Below are positions 51,253-62,719 of a stretch of DNA of 64,000 nucleotides, in pieces. Position numbers and translations under genes: made by a program. The DNA is taken from the NCBI RefSeq assembly GCF_000004075.3, contig NC_026655.2, forward strand, positions 5,518,001-5,582,000, given 5' to 3'. The notes beneath the pieces were generated by a model, which had not been told where the DNA came from, searched no databases, and saw only the letters and a list, made by a program, of their open reading frames with translations. Position 1 is the stretch's first letter. Each line of letters opens with the position of its first letter. Origin of the DNA: Cucumis sativus (Eukaryota; Streptophyta; Magnoliopsida; Cucurbitales; Cucurbitaceae).

Positions 51253-53303
51253 TGTGGCGACATGATCGCTACGCGAAGCGGCTGACCTCCATCGTTTATT
51301 TAATTTTAATAAATAAATAGTTTTGAAGTCGCCACCAACCATATTAGGGTGTGATTGGTCACACAAAAAATGGTCTGCGTAAATTGAGAGATTTAAGTTC
51401 GGGAGTCAGTTGTGTGTAGGGAAGGTGTTAGCACCCTACAACACCCAAAAAATGGTTACCCAATTTTATCTTTTAAATTAAATTATAGAGGTTCACAAAA
51501 TAAAATTTTTATTTAGGTTTTGTTTAAATGTCTCATATTTATCAATTCATATCGAATAAAATAAAGTGGCATAGGAGCCATTATAAAAATGAAGTTATTT
51601 TTGTTTTAAAAGATTTTTATTCACCTTACGAATATTAAGATTCCAAAATTTGATATTTTAATCTCTATCATAGGTGTTTAATGAGAAATTTCATGTATCT
51701 AAGAATTAATAAATTCATAGAAAACGCTGCTCAGTCTCATTTAAAATATGAAATGTGTTTATTTAAAAACAATCAATTAATTAAATTTCAAACGGAAAAA
51801 TTTCATGTATTCATGGAATTTAAAATATAAAATCCATAAAAAACAATATTTTCTCTCCAATTTATATTTTTATATTTAAATTAGAAAATGAATAATAACA
51901 ATGACAAAACATTATGAAATTTGAGAAATACTTGAAGGGTAATATACTGAGATAAAATAAATACATAAAATAAATACAGACATAATATAAGCAATATGCA
52001 AAATGTACCGATGATTAATTAACGTAGGATGCAAGATAATTAGTTAATGGAGAAGGATGCAAAATAATTAACTAATTCAAAAGGATGCAAAATAATTAAT
52101 TAATGTCGAAAGATGCAAAATATAATTAATTAATGCAGAAAGATGCAAAATAATTAATCAATGCAGAAAGATACAAAATAATTAATCAGGTCAGGCGAGA
52201 GTAATGAATAATTAAACGAGGATGCCAAATGAGTGTCAAATAATAATTAACTCTAGAATGATGCTTAATTAATTAATACATAATGCAAATAATTAGAATA
52301 ACGCAAGATACCAAATTGATACAAGCAATTAACACAGAATGTAAAATGAGTGTCTAAATAATTAAAAGGATGCAAATAATTAAATCAGCATCAAATGAGT
52401 GTTAAATAATTAACACGGCAACCAAATAATTAACCCATCATCTAATTAATTAAGCAAATGAAATAGTTAACATAGCATCCAAATGAGTGCCAAATAATTA
52501 ATCAACATGCAGAACACACAAATTAATGAATGCAGTAGCCAAATTGGTGCCAAACATGTCAAATAATTAACTCATGATGCCAAAAATTAATTAATTAATA
52601 GGTCAAATGAAAATGAGTATTGTCAAATACATGATGCTAGTTAATTAATCATTCATAATTATTAACGCAGAAATGAGTGTAAGTAAAATCGAATGAATGT
52701 GAGATGAGTGTCAAATAATTAAAATGATGCAAATAATTAAAAGATGTCAAATTAGTGTCAAATAATTAAGCTAGTATCATCAAACATGAATAAAAAAAGA
52801 ACTTATCAACATGTCTACCTTAAATGCAAAAAGTTATGTGTTGATCCTCTTCACCTCTTCCAAAAAAATTTCGTCCTCCTCTATCAAATCCCCACCAAAA
52901 AAATCCTCCCCCATTGAATCTTTTCCTTCTCTTTTTATAGGACAAAGTCTAATGTTTTTAGATAGTGAAGTGGAGCGCAGCAGTGAAAGTGGGAGAGTGG
53001 GAGAAGGTGAGAGATTTGGAGAAAGTGGGAGAGTGAGAGAAGGTGAGAGATTGGGAGAAAGTGGGAGCTGGTGACGAACGAAAACGAAAATAGGGGATGG
53101 TTGAAAAAAAATAGGGAGGAAAAAAACTTTTATTTTTAATTTTAATTTTAAATATGTTTTTGTTTTAAAACATAAATTTAAAATTTAAAATTTAAGAATT
53201 AAGAATTAAGATTTAAAATTTAAATTTAAGTTTAAATTCTTTTAAAAAAATAATAAATAAATGGAAAAAATAAAAAAAGCAGGAAAAAAATAAGATATCT
53301 ACA
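51253..53303 (-). mobile_element. solo LTR, copy 2 (Gypsy-type), opposite orientation
   Basis: This 2,051-bp element has the same family features as copy 1 but is inverted: it reads TGTGGCGACATG.. at 51253 and ends GATATCTACA at 53303, giving TG..CA ends. It is flanked by a perfect 5-bp direct repeat ATGCT (51248-51252 and 53304-53308). It splits the LINE reverse transcriptase 277 bp downstream of copy 1. The interior has many units like 'GATGCAAAATAATTAATTAATG' (52.0-52.8 kb). The low-complexity open frame at 52.8-53.07 kb is not a gene. Confidence 0.8.
52010..52780. repeat. degenerate TGCAAAATAATTAATTAAT repeats in LTR copy 2
   Basis: Roughly two dozen loosely spaced units with the core 'GATGCAAAATAATTAATTAA' or 'GAGTGTCAAATAATTAA'. 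The inverted counterpart is at about 49.4-50.2 kb in copy 1. It looks like an expanded minisatellite within the LTR. Confidence 0.65.
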
Positions 53304-55277
53304 ATGCTTGTAAAGAAAAACTTTCCTAACAAGTGGAGAAGATGGATAAGAGAATGCATCTCTACGGTTAGTACTCTATCATGGTTAATGGAGAAAGCCT
53401 TGTGGCAGAATCAATCTCAAAAGAGGAATCAGACAGGGGACCCAATATCTCCATTTTTTATTTGTTATCGCTATGGATTACTTGAGCTGCATTCTCAAGC
53501 ACATTGAGAAAACAAACAAAATCAAAGGTGTTAACATGGATGGTATGAATCTTACTCATCTTCTATTTGCAGATGACATCCTCATTTTTATTGAAAATGA
53601 TGATACATCTGTAAGAAATCTCCAAATGAAAATTCACATGTTTGAGCAAGCTGCAAGATTAAATATCAATCTAAACAAATCTTCCATTTCTCCAATCATT
53701 GTTACGAAAGAAAGAACAGACTATATTGCTCAAAGTTAGGGAATGCCCACTCACTTCCAACCAATTCAATATTTGGGCTAATACTAACTAGACAACTTTT
53801 GTATAAATGGAAAAAACAAAAAAGGGCTAATACCAATTAAATGGACCACTGTGGTCAATCCAAGAGACAAAGGAGGCTTTGGCATTACATCTATCACAAA
53901 CACAAATTTTATTATGTTGACCAAGTGGCTTTGGAGGTACCAATGCGAGCCAAAAAATCTATGGAGAATTTTCATAGATGCAAAATATGCCAACAATACT
54001 TAGAGAGATATACCACAGAAAGGAAAGTACAGCAACACAAATGCCCCATGGAAATCCATTTGCAAAGGTGTTGATTGGTATAATAACCACATGAAATGGA
54101 AAGTAAATGATGGAAAATATATTTCTTTTTGGCATGGTGCATGAATTTCAGAAATACCTCTAAAGAATAAAGCCTCTAGACTCTTTGCACTATCCATGAT
54201 AAAGGATGGAAAATTTGCAGATGCTTAGAATGAGGAGATTGGTGATTGAGACATTAAGGCCGCCATAAAATTACCTTTAAATGAAAAGAAAGCAATGTTT
54301 GGAGATCAATCAAAGCATCATTTCCCATAATATCCAACCACATAGATATAGACAAACCGGAATGGAAGCTGAACAGGTACGGTGAATTCACAACTATGTT
54401 TATCAAAGATGCCTTGCTCTCTTTCAGATTGATAAATGAAGATACTACCAATTACAGACATATATGGAAGTCCAAAATCTCCAAAAAAAAAATGCAAAGT
54501 CTTCTGATGGACCATGCTACATAATGGGATACTCACCAGTGATTTTATCTAGAAAAGGATCAAAACAACTTGTCTAAACCCAAACTGGTGTGTTATGTCC
54601 ATAAATATGAGAATGAATTCATTGATTATCTTTTCTTATAATGCCCGTCAAGTCAATATCTATGGAACAAGCTTGACATCATACAAGGTTTAGATAGCAT
54701 CAAAGTGCCTCTCAACAATCTCTCCAACAAACTAGCATCCATCAATCCAAAGACAAAAGGAGGTGCTATTCGGTTCAACTTCATGGTTGCTGTTTTATGG
54801 GTTAATTGACTGAAAAAAAAAAAGAATATTAAAAGATTATGATCAAAGCTCTATCAAGTTATGGAAAGATATACGCAACTACATACGGCTATGGACATAA
54901 AACAAACAAATCTTTTGCTAATTATTCACCTTTTATAATATTTCTAAATATGAATGTTTTGATATAACTGAATGGGCTTATCTCTAGCCCCATAACTTTT
55001 GTACCCTTGAGCTTATTGAATATATATAAAGTATGATGAGGGTACTAAAAGGGTGCCCACCTAGTGAGAGTACTTGGATGCACCTAATGACTGACATTAA
55101 TTTGGTATCCTTTTCAAAAAAATATTGTTTTTGAGTAATTATTGTTGATTGTGCTATATTGAATTAAAAGATTCCTATAAGTTTGAATAATTAATCATAT
55201 ACAAATATATGATATTCCAACCTTCTATTATGAACATTCTCTTCATGATCAATATAGGATCTTTTGAATTTTTATAT

Positions 55278-57263
55278 TTAAATATTAGACACGACATAAG
55301 GTACGGGGTTCAGATGGAGTGACTTTTTCTTACGAACAGTGAGTCCATTAGCTTCTTCAATATCCAATGATTCACAACCACCAGGAAGCTTCCAATCAAA
55401 CCAGCAGAGAATATTAGCCAAAGCAAATTCAAAAGAAGCAATCCCAAATGACAATCCAGCACACTTCCTTCTTCCACTACCAAATGGAATGAACTCAAAG
55501 TTTTGACCTTTATAATCAGCTGAATTAGTTTTGTCCATAAATCTCTCTGGAATGAACTCATTTGGATTAACCCAAAATTGAGGGTCTCTTTGAATGGCCC
55601 AAGCATTCACAAACACTCTTGTTTTTGACGGAATATAGTAACCTTCAATCTCAACGTCTGCCATTGTTTCTCTTGGCACTAAAAGAGGAACGGGTGGGTG
55701 AAGCCTTAGAGACTCTTTAATCACACATTGCATGTATTCCATTTTTTGAATGTCTTCTGCTTCTATCTTTGATTTTTTGCCAATTATTGTTCTAACTTCT
55801 TCTTGAACTTTCTTCATGATTCTTGGTTTTCTCATTAGCTCTGTCATTGTCCATTCCAACCCTGTTGCTGTTGTGTCACTTCCACCTATAAACATGTCCT
55901 ATACAATCCAAACAAGAAAAAAATTATTTCGAACACATACTTCTTTCAATGGATCATCACATCTTTTTAAATATATTTGCTATAGGGAAAATTACAACCC
56001 TTAAACTTTTTATTATATACATGTAATTAACCATTCCATGCGTGGAATTTCTTTTATGAAGTGTTTAATAATTTAAAAAATTATTAAAAATGATCAAACG
56101 AACATTGTAACGTGACTTTAAAAATATTATGTCTAAGTTGGAGATTCAAAAAATCTGATATGCCACTAAAATAATTATTATATTATAAAACTTTAAAATA
56201 GATATGTAATTTTCTTAGAATTAATAGACACTTTCATATGTTCATATCAATAAGGGATTACGTTGATAGTGACATATGTCGATAAAAGATAACAATTGTA
56301 TCCTAAAAAATGGATGCATGTAGTGTAATATATATAGAGAAGAAAGAGAGAACTAACCGAAACAATGGCTTTGAGGCTGTCAAGAGAGAAATGATAGTCA
56401 AGCTCGTCACCTTGTTGAAGTTGTAGCATAATATCCACAAAATCTTTTTTCGATTCATAATTATCGATATTAATATCACCTCCTGATCTCTTGATCTTCT
56501 CCTTATGTTCTTCAACAACTTTACTAAGAAACTCATCCAATGTTTTGAAACAATTCTTCAAATCCCAATGAAATCCTCTAATAACATCAATAATCCAACC
56601 AAATGAAGGGAAAAAATCCTCAACACAAAACGCTGTTACTATCACCACAACCTTTCTTGATATCTCCTCAAATCTACTCTTCCCATCTTCATCCTCAAAT
56701 TTCTCTCCCATAACACATCTTGCAACGATATTATTTGATGTTTGGAAAAACAAATGGCCAAGATCCAAACTTTGATCACTCCCACTCTTACGAATCTTAT
56801 TAACAAGAGCATCAATTTCTTCATCTCTAACGTATTGAAAAGACTCAACTCTTTTCACACTGAGAAGCTCAAGAGTACATATTTTTTTTGCTTGGCGCCA
56901 ATACTCGCCATATGGAGCAAAACCCACATCTTGGCCTCCGTAAAGCAAGGTTTTCACGGCAGTCGTTTGGGGTCGGCTAGAGAATACGAGGTCATGGGTT
57001 TTCATGACTTGTTTGGCCATTTTCGCTGAGGAAATTACGAGGACGGGAGCTTGGCCTAGCTTTAAGAGCATTAGAGGGCCATATTTTTGGGAAAGAGTGG
57101 CCAAAGATTGGTGTGGTAGGGAGCCTAGTTGGTGAAGGTTGCCAATTAGGGGAAGTTTTGGAGGCGAAGGAGGAAAGTTTGGGGTTTTGGGTTTGAAGAA
57201 GAATAGTTTTAGTAAAAGTAAGATGATGAAGATGAAGAAGAGTGACGATGAGATGGGATCCAT
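55278..57263 (-). CDS. cytochrome P450, CYP71 family (copy B of tandem pair)
   Basis: Two exons, 57263-56358 and 55898-55278, in phase 0, give 508 residues. All P450 landmarks are present: anchor, PPSPPKLPLIGN, I-helix GGSDTT, KESLR, PERF and the heme loop. The heme loop reads FGSGRRKCAG, with Ala where CYP71s normally have Pro after the cysteine (Cys448). Compared with copy A I count about 40 amino-acid differences over 507 aligned positions, 28 in exon 1 and 12 in exon 2, with one extra C-terminal residue. The intron is shorter than in copy A. The gene lies at the edge of a LINE insertion, which starts only 150 bp beyond its stop codon. Confidence 0.93.
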
Positions 57264-57309
57264 TTCTTTTGAATCTAGCTCTCCTACCAAACTTGGTTTT
57301 AGAGTGTAA

Positions 57310-57317
57310 TATTTATA
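57310..57317 (-). promoter_or_regulatory. TATA box of CYP71 copy B
   Basis: TATAAATA on the minus strand, 47 bp above the start codon. It is the same motif in the same setting as in copy A. Confidence 0.55.
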
Positions 57318-58049
57318 GATAATTGAATGCTCTTTCTCCTAACTTTTCCATGATATCAACTAAAATTTATGTATATATTAATCATAATAGGAAAATTATA
57401 GTTGTCTTAAATTGAAAAATAACATTATATATATATTATAAAGTCTGAAGTTAATACGTTCGAGTTAAAAAGTTAACGTTTTAGATAATATAATTAAATT
57501 TATACATCTAAAGTTTTTGGTGGGTGGTTTAAAATGAGAACCCAATCAATAATGAAGATTGAAGTGTGGGTTAGCCTCTCCTCCTCCATGCATAAGTTTG
57601 TTGCCGCCTTCCCTTCGGTCAAAATGGCTATGGGCATGCGCTATGGACACTTGCCTTCTCATTAAACAAAACACAATATACTTTAATTATTTCTTCTCTC
57701 TTTAATTGTTTGATAAACTATTCCAAGTAACAAAATTTATAAAAAAAAATATCTATAAATATAATAAAATAGTGTAACTTACGTCAATCTAACAAAAACT
57801 TAAAATATTTAGTTCTTTGTAACAATATAAGAAAAGCTTATAACAATTGACGAACAATCAATCTTTTCATAAATTCCATATATATATATTCTTATATGTC
57901 CTTACAATATATATTTTCTTTGTGATTTATTAACTTTGGACCATCTCGATACAATTAAAGGCATAAGATCGAATAACTAAAAGCAGAAGTCTTTCATCTC
58001 AAGATAATGTATGTCCAAAAAATGTAGGTTGAGGAAAAATAGTTGAACA

Positions 58050-58220
58050 CAAGTATGGAAAAAATAGTGGGGAGCTATAAATCTATCAAAAATATATTTT
58101 CTTAAAAGGAAGAAGAAAACCTATGGGTTGCTAGATTTGAATTTTAAAAATCTAGAGTTGTATATAATTGAGTTGTTAGATATTATTTAATATTTAAATA
58201 TAAAAATTCAAAAAATTCTT
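58050..58220. repeat. inverted copy of the repeat at 43258-43440
   Basis: In reverse complement this stretch follows the 43.26-43.44 kb sequence in order (the TATATTTAAATATTAAATAA block, the CTCTAGATTTT block and a TTTTGATAGATT block). See the entry at 43258. Confidence 0.5.
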
Positions 58221-58599
58221 TATTGATAAAATATAAAAACGTAATTATCAAAAAAAGAAAAGAAAAGAAAATTGAGGAACGTATATTAAAGCATTTAGCA
58301 AAAGAAAAACAAACACACAAGATTAGAGAAATCGAGTGGGGGCTAAATTTATATATCAAATATTGAAACTTTAAAAAGAATTGTGTGAAAGTGAGATAAG
58401 TTACGTTATGTTAGGTTTAGATTAGGTTGAACTCTTTTCCTTTTTTTAATACAATAAATAAGTAGATGCATCGTGACATCTTCACTAGGTGGACATCTAC
58501 CTTTAAAAATATTTACTTTTGACTCTACCGGTAGATTTTAATATTAGACCCAAAGACTTAAGTTGTCCTTAACTTTATCATCTTTTTATAATATATATA

Positions 58600-59400
58600 A
58601 ATAAATATTTTTTTTGAAAAATAGTAGATTTTACAAAATATTTTCAACCTCTAGCAAATTCTATCACCGATAGTTATCAATAATCCAAAATTTTGCTATT
58701 GCTTGTAAATATTTTAATTCATTTTGCTATTTTTAAAAATGCTTAAGTGGTTACTCTGTTCGTCAGTCTCCTTTCCGATCCAGCCTCAAATCAACAATAA
58801 TTTACGCTCTTTCCCACTTGAATTAAAACAAGTAGTGTATTCGATTTTTTTTGTACTATTCTCTATTTCGTGTTCTTTATGATCTTGACAATATTATTTT
58901 TTTTTTTCATTGTTTTTCTTTTCCTTTTCTGCGATTTTTTTTTTTCAGATCGTTAATTGATTCAAGATTATATACCAAATATACAATATTTCTTTTATAA
59001 AAAAAAATCATATTGTTATTTAGTTGTTTAAATCGTTGACAAATATAAAAGATGGTGAAAAAAAAATCATTGGGATATTTAAACTAATTTAAATAATCAT
59101 ATCTAAACAATCGTATACCAAATATGAATAATTGTTTTCCAAAATATTTTTTTAAAAAACTCGTTGAGATTTGACAAGCAAAGTTTAGACGATTAACCTA
59201 AATAATTGTGTAAAAGAAATTATTGAACTTTTTAAATCTAAACGACCGTTTTTCAAATATTGATTTTTCAAATATATTACGTTTAATTAATTTGAACATT
59301 TTTGAAAATTTCTATTGTGTGGCTGTGAGTTTTTTTCATTTTCGAAATTGTTTTATACCGTGTAAATTTTTTTCTAGTTTGTTCTATTTTTAAAAAGACC
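58600..59400. repeat. MITE-like repeat(s), including a TTTTGCTAT-type family
   Basis: About 58610-58745 has CTATCACCGATAG and TTTTGCTATTGCTTGTAAATATTTT..TTCATTTTGCTATTTTTAAAAATG, a pattern I associate with a very abundant cucurbit repeat. About 58920-59400 ends with the inverted form of the end seen at 20880 and 41490 (..CGAAATTGTTTTATACCGTGTAAAT). Probably two adjacent or nested copies. Confidence 0.5.
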
Positions 59401-59699
59401 CCATCCGTTTTCTCTTTTGGTAATTTTTGTTCCGTTTTTAAATTTCCATTTCTTTTTGTCTTAGTTGATTTATATTTGGATTAGTTTTCATCTTAACATT
59501 CATAAGGGACGACAATCTTGAGAATCCATTTATTTATTTTTGTTTAAATGTTTAAACATTTTGGAATTTTCAATTGTTTTAATTTCCTTCTTTTGTTGAA
59601 AATTAATCTTTTTTATAAAAGATTCCCATGCAGAGCCATTGAAATCAATGTTTTTTTTTTTTTCTTTTTTGGTTAGATTTTAATTATCACATAATGAAA

Positions 59700-60560
59700 A
59701 CAAAGATGTATTGTTAACTTTAACATCAATGAGTAATTCACTTAAATTAGATTCGTAGGTGTTGAGCAAGAAATTTTGGTTAATTAAATTTTGCCACGTC
59801 ATCGTAGCAAAATTGTGATGATTATAATCGGATTGAATTTGGGTAGTCAAGTTTTTCCATATCCAACCCAATTTAAGCCTTCGATGTAAAAATTTGACTA
59901 AAAAAATAATGGGTCCAAGCGCGCCGAGCAAATAAGCTCAAGTCCAAACTTAAATCCAACAAGAATATAAACCCAAATCCAAGCCCAATAAGTAGATGGG
60001 CACAAACTCACGTTAAGCCAATGAAATTTCTCTGTAAATAGACTTTTGACATTCATTTGGAGGATCTTGGGTTGAAGAAAGAATTGAAGCTTTAAAATAC
60101 TAAAGAAATGAAGATTCAAACTTATACAAGCTCTCAAAACATACAAGTTCGTATCAACGTCGAAATTGACATCTTTTGAAAGATTGAAGACTTGGAGGAT
60201 TAAACATTTCTTAGATTCTAGAAGATCGAAGTTCAAATCGATTTGCAGCTACAACATCCTAAAGACCGATGACAAAAAAATTCCAAGATTTTAACTTTTA
60301 TTTGAGAGAAACCATCAAATGGGTAAATACTAGAGATTGTATTCACCGCACAAATCAATATACAAAGTTCAATATCATGAATTATATATCTCACCATCCG
60401 TGTTTTTCGTTCATATAATTTATTATATTATTTTCTTTCCTTCCATAAATTTTAATTTTATGACATTTTTTTTCATTAATCATGAATTGTTGGTGTTCTC
60501 ATGTGTTATTAGAAAAAAATTGAGTAAAAATTATTATTTGAACTTTTGTTGAAAAAATTA
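59700..60560. mobile_element. possible degenerate LTR fragment
   Basis: The segment has features seen in LTR leader regions: 'AAGCCCAATAAGTAGATGGGC', a GTAAATAGAC start-like region, GGATCTTGGGTTGAAG, GAAGATTGAAGAC runs and GAGATTGTATTCACCGCACAAATCAATA before an AT-rich end. I found no internal domain and no clear ends, so the class is uncertain. Confidence 0.35.
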
Positions 60561-61639
60561 GCTAATATATATTTATATTATACTATTTTTATATGATTCC
60601 AAAATTACCTATTTTTTTATAAACCGATTTTTTTATTCTGAAATTGATTTTGATAATTGTCAAACCTAAAATCATTTTGATGTACAGCTTTTTTTTTTTT
60701 TTTTTGTTAATTTAATTCTTAATTTCAAAATCCAACCATAAATCTCAAACTCCAAAATAATATAAGAGATGTTGAATCAAAACCCTAACTCAAAAATATT
60801 CTAAATTTTTTTATAAATTACGGTTTACAATTTGATCATTATTCATAAATAATACAACTAAGTTAGAGAATATAGTATTGCTCGTTATATATTCGGATAC
60901 AGAAGGTTTTGGGTTCAAATCCTCATACTTTATTACAATATTATTTTTTAAAATTACAGCTACGATAATCTGTCTTTAAATGATTTTTTTCGAATTGTAA
61001 TTTGCTTTTTCAAGTGAGGCAAGAAGATTAGGTTAATTAATTATTAACCCTCATGGAGCAGCTTGATGTGATGTAACGTTGGTGAGGTTCTCCAACCAAA
61101 TTAATTATAATCCCTCCCCCAATAATATATAACTATACATTAATCTATTATATAAATCTCAATCATGGTTAATCAATTTATAATTTATTACAATATTGTA
61201 GTTAACCATTAAAAAAAACACAGTGTCATTGGCAATATATTTGGTAAAAAGGTCGTTACAAATGCAACTAGAAAAATAATAACAAAAAAATTGGCAACTC
61301 AGTTCGGTGCAAAACCACCTGCATTTGGAGGGTAGTGTGCCTAGTGAATGAAACTAGGAGCCTAAGTTTCAGTTCCCCCTCCCATCCACAATATGCTTTT
61401 TAATTCGAGCTTTGTATGAGATCCCCTCAACTCAAAACAATAAGCTAATTAGGCTCTCTCTAAAAGTGAGATTCCGTCATATTCATTGTATTTTTTTTGG
61501 AGAAGGAGACTAGTGTCAAGAGCCTAAAGCTCCCAACACCGAATTTTTTAAAAAGTCAAGAGATTATAAAGGGTTGGAGAGAAGTCCATAAAGCTCATAG
61601 TGAAGAAGAGCGAGGAAGTTGAGAGCTAACGAACTAGAA

Positions 61640-61685
61640 GAATAATGTTTGAATAGGTGAAGAAGAATAATGTTTGAATAGGTGA
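61640..61685. repeat. short tandem duplication
   Basis: Two copies of GAAGAATAATGTTTGAATAGGTGA lie next to each other at the 3' side of the LINE fragment. Confidence 0.75.
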
Positions 61686-61689
61686 TGTC

Positions 61690-62400
61690 GGCTACATCAC
61701 AAACCTATATTAATTACAGCAATCTTCCCAGAGGTTAAGTAAGTTATTTTCATTGTTAACAAATATTCTTCTATTTCTTTCAGTCCAAATGCTCCAAAAG
61801 GACAACTACCACTGCATTTATGATAATAATGTTTCTTCTGTAGGATTCTGATGGAAAAGGGGCATCGCAACTGATTTTAGATCGTTGAATGAGTGTTGAT
61901 ATCTAGTTTGAGTTCGTAAAGAGTCCCAAAGAAAGTTGGTTGCCATACAGTTAACAAGTAAATGATCACTTGTTTCGTAGTGAGAGTGGCACATAACACA
62001 CCAACTTTGATTTAAACATGTTTTTGGCTGTCTTCTTTGAAGAACCTCCATAGTACGTGTTGATACCTTCATGAAGAATGGACCAAAGGAAGAATTTGCA
62101 CTTCTTTGGAATAGTGATTTTCAAAGAGCTTTGAAAATTGTAGGTGTCGACTCCATTATTCCCATTAAGAGGTGAAATTTGGATGGTCTTTTTTACAGAA
62201 GCCGTGAAGAAAGCCTTGTTGTTTTCCAGTTTCCAAATAGGTTTGCACATGCCTTTGTCTTCCATCGGATAAGGAAGCCCAGAAGAGATCTGATTCCATA
62301 GGGCGATTTCTCTATCATTTAAGGGACTACACGCCTTTAAATTTCATTTCTTGTCCGAGGAAATCCACATCTTTTTCATAGAACTGTTTTTGGCTTGAGA
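61690..62400 (-). mobile_element. 3' fragment of a LINE (zf-RVT region)
   Basis: On the minus strand, two overlapping frames carry the conserved LINE C-terminal pattern: IWKLENNKAF, then IPKKCKFFLWSILHEGINT, VLQRRQPKT, SWCVMCHSHYETSDHLLVNC and FLWDSLR. They are in different frames, so the region is broken. No reverse transcriptase core is present. It is a 5'-truncated, dead copy, in the opposite orientation to the LINE at 47-55 kb. Confidence 0.75.
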
Positions 62401-62569
62401 GAGAGCGTATAGTCACATTTACTGCACCCTAAATACTATATCAAAAGAGAACAATCTCAATGATGAGGAACATAAAAATACTCAATTAACAATATATATG
62501 GTTCAAAACGTTTGATGTACACATTTTTATCATAAGGTGGTTAACCATAATAATGAAAATAGTAATATA

Positions 62570-62710
62570 TACATTTCTAGACACATATAAACACAAATAT
62601 AGACACACATATATAAAACAAATATATAGACATATAGATAAACATCTACAAATATACATATATTTATACATCTATGTACATATATACATATATACATATA
62701 CATATGTATG
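62570..62710. repeat. low-complexity TATACA/CACATA-rich stretch
   Basis: A degenerate minisatellite of ACATATA, ATATAGACA and similar short words. Open frames through it are artefacts of composition. Confidence 0.7.
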
Positions 62711-62719
62711 TATACGGCT

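Larger units (their letters stand above)
47357..55130 (+). mobile_element. degenerate LINE (non-LTR) retrotransposon, split by two LTR insertions
   Basis: The element lies on the plus strand in three parts: 47357-48699, 50976-51252 and 53304-55130. It is 5'-truncated: it starts inside the endonuclease domain (a GDFN-like and KFTWSN-like region near 47.53-47.7 kb). It continues into reverse transcriptase (NETYIALIVKK; then NFIPISLTTFLYKIVAK and FKLDIEKAFDK; then the catalytic LLFADDILIF near 53.56 kb) and ends in a zinc-finger/3'-tail region with A-rich sequence. Stops and frameshifts break it in many places, so it is dead. A perfect 13-bp direct repeat (TTGAGTAATTATT at 47344-47356 and 55131-55143) flanks it, as expected for a target-site duplication. 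Confidence 0.85.
57318..61690. other. AT-rich intergenic region with repeats
   Basis: No supported gene. It includes the inverted repeat at 58050-58220, a MITE-like region at 58.6-59.4 kb, a possible LTR fragment at 59.7-60.6 kb and poly-T runs. Short open frames here lack recognisable domains. Confidence 0.5.

Noticed and set aside
60900..60935. A tRNA-like B-box (GGTTCAAATCC) at about 60910.
   Set aside because: No A-box or cloverleaf could be built upstream, so it is not a tRNA gene; at most an old tRNA-derived repeat.
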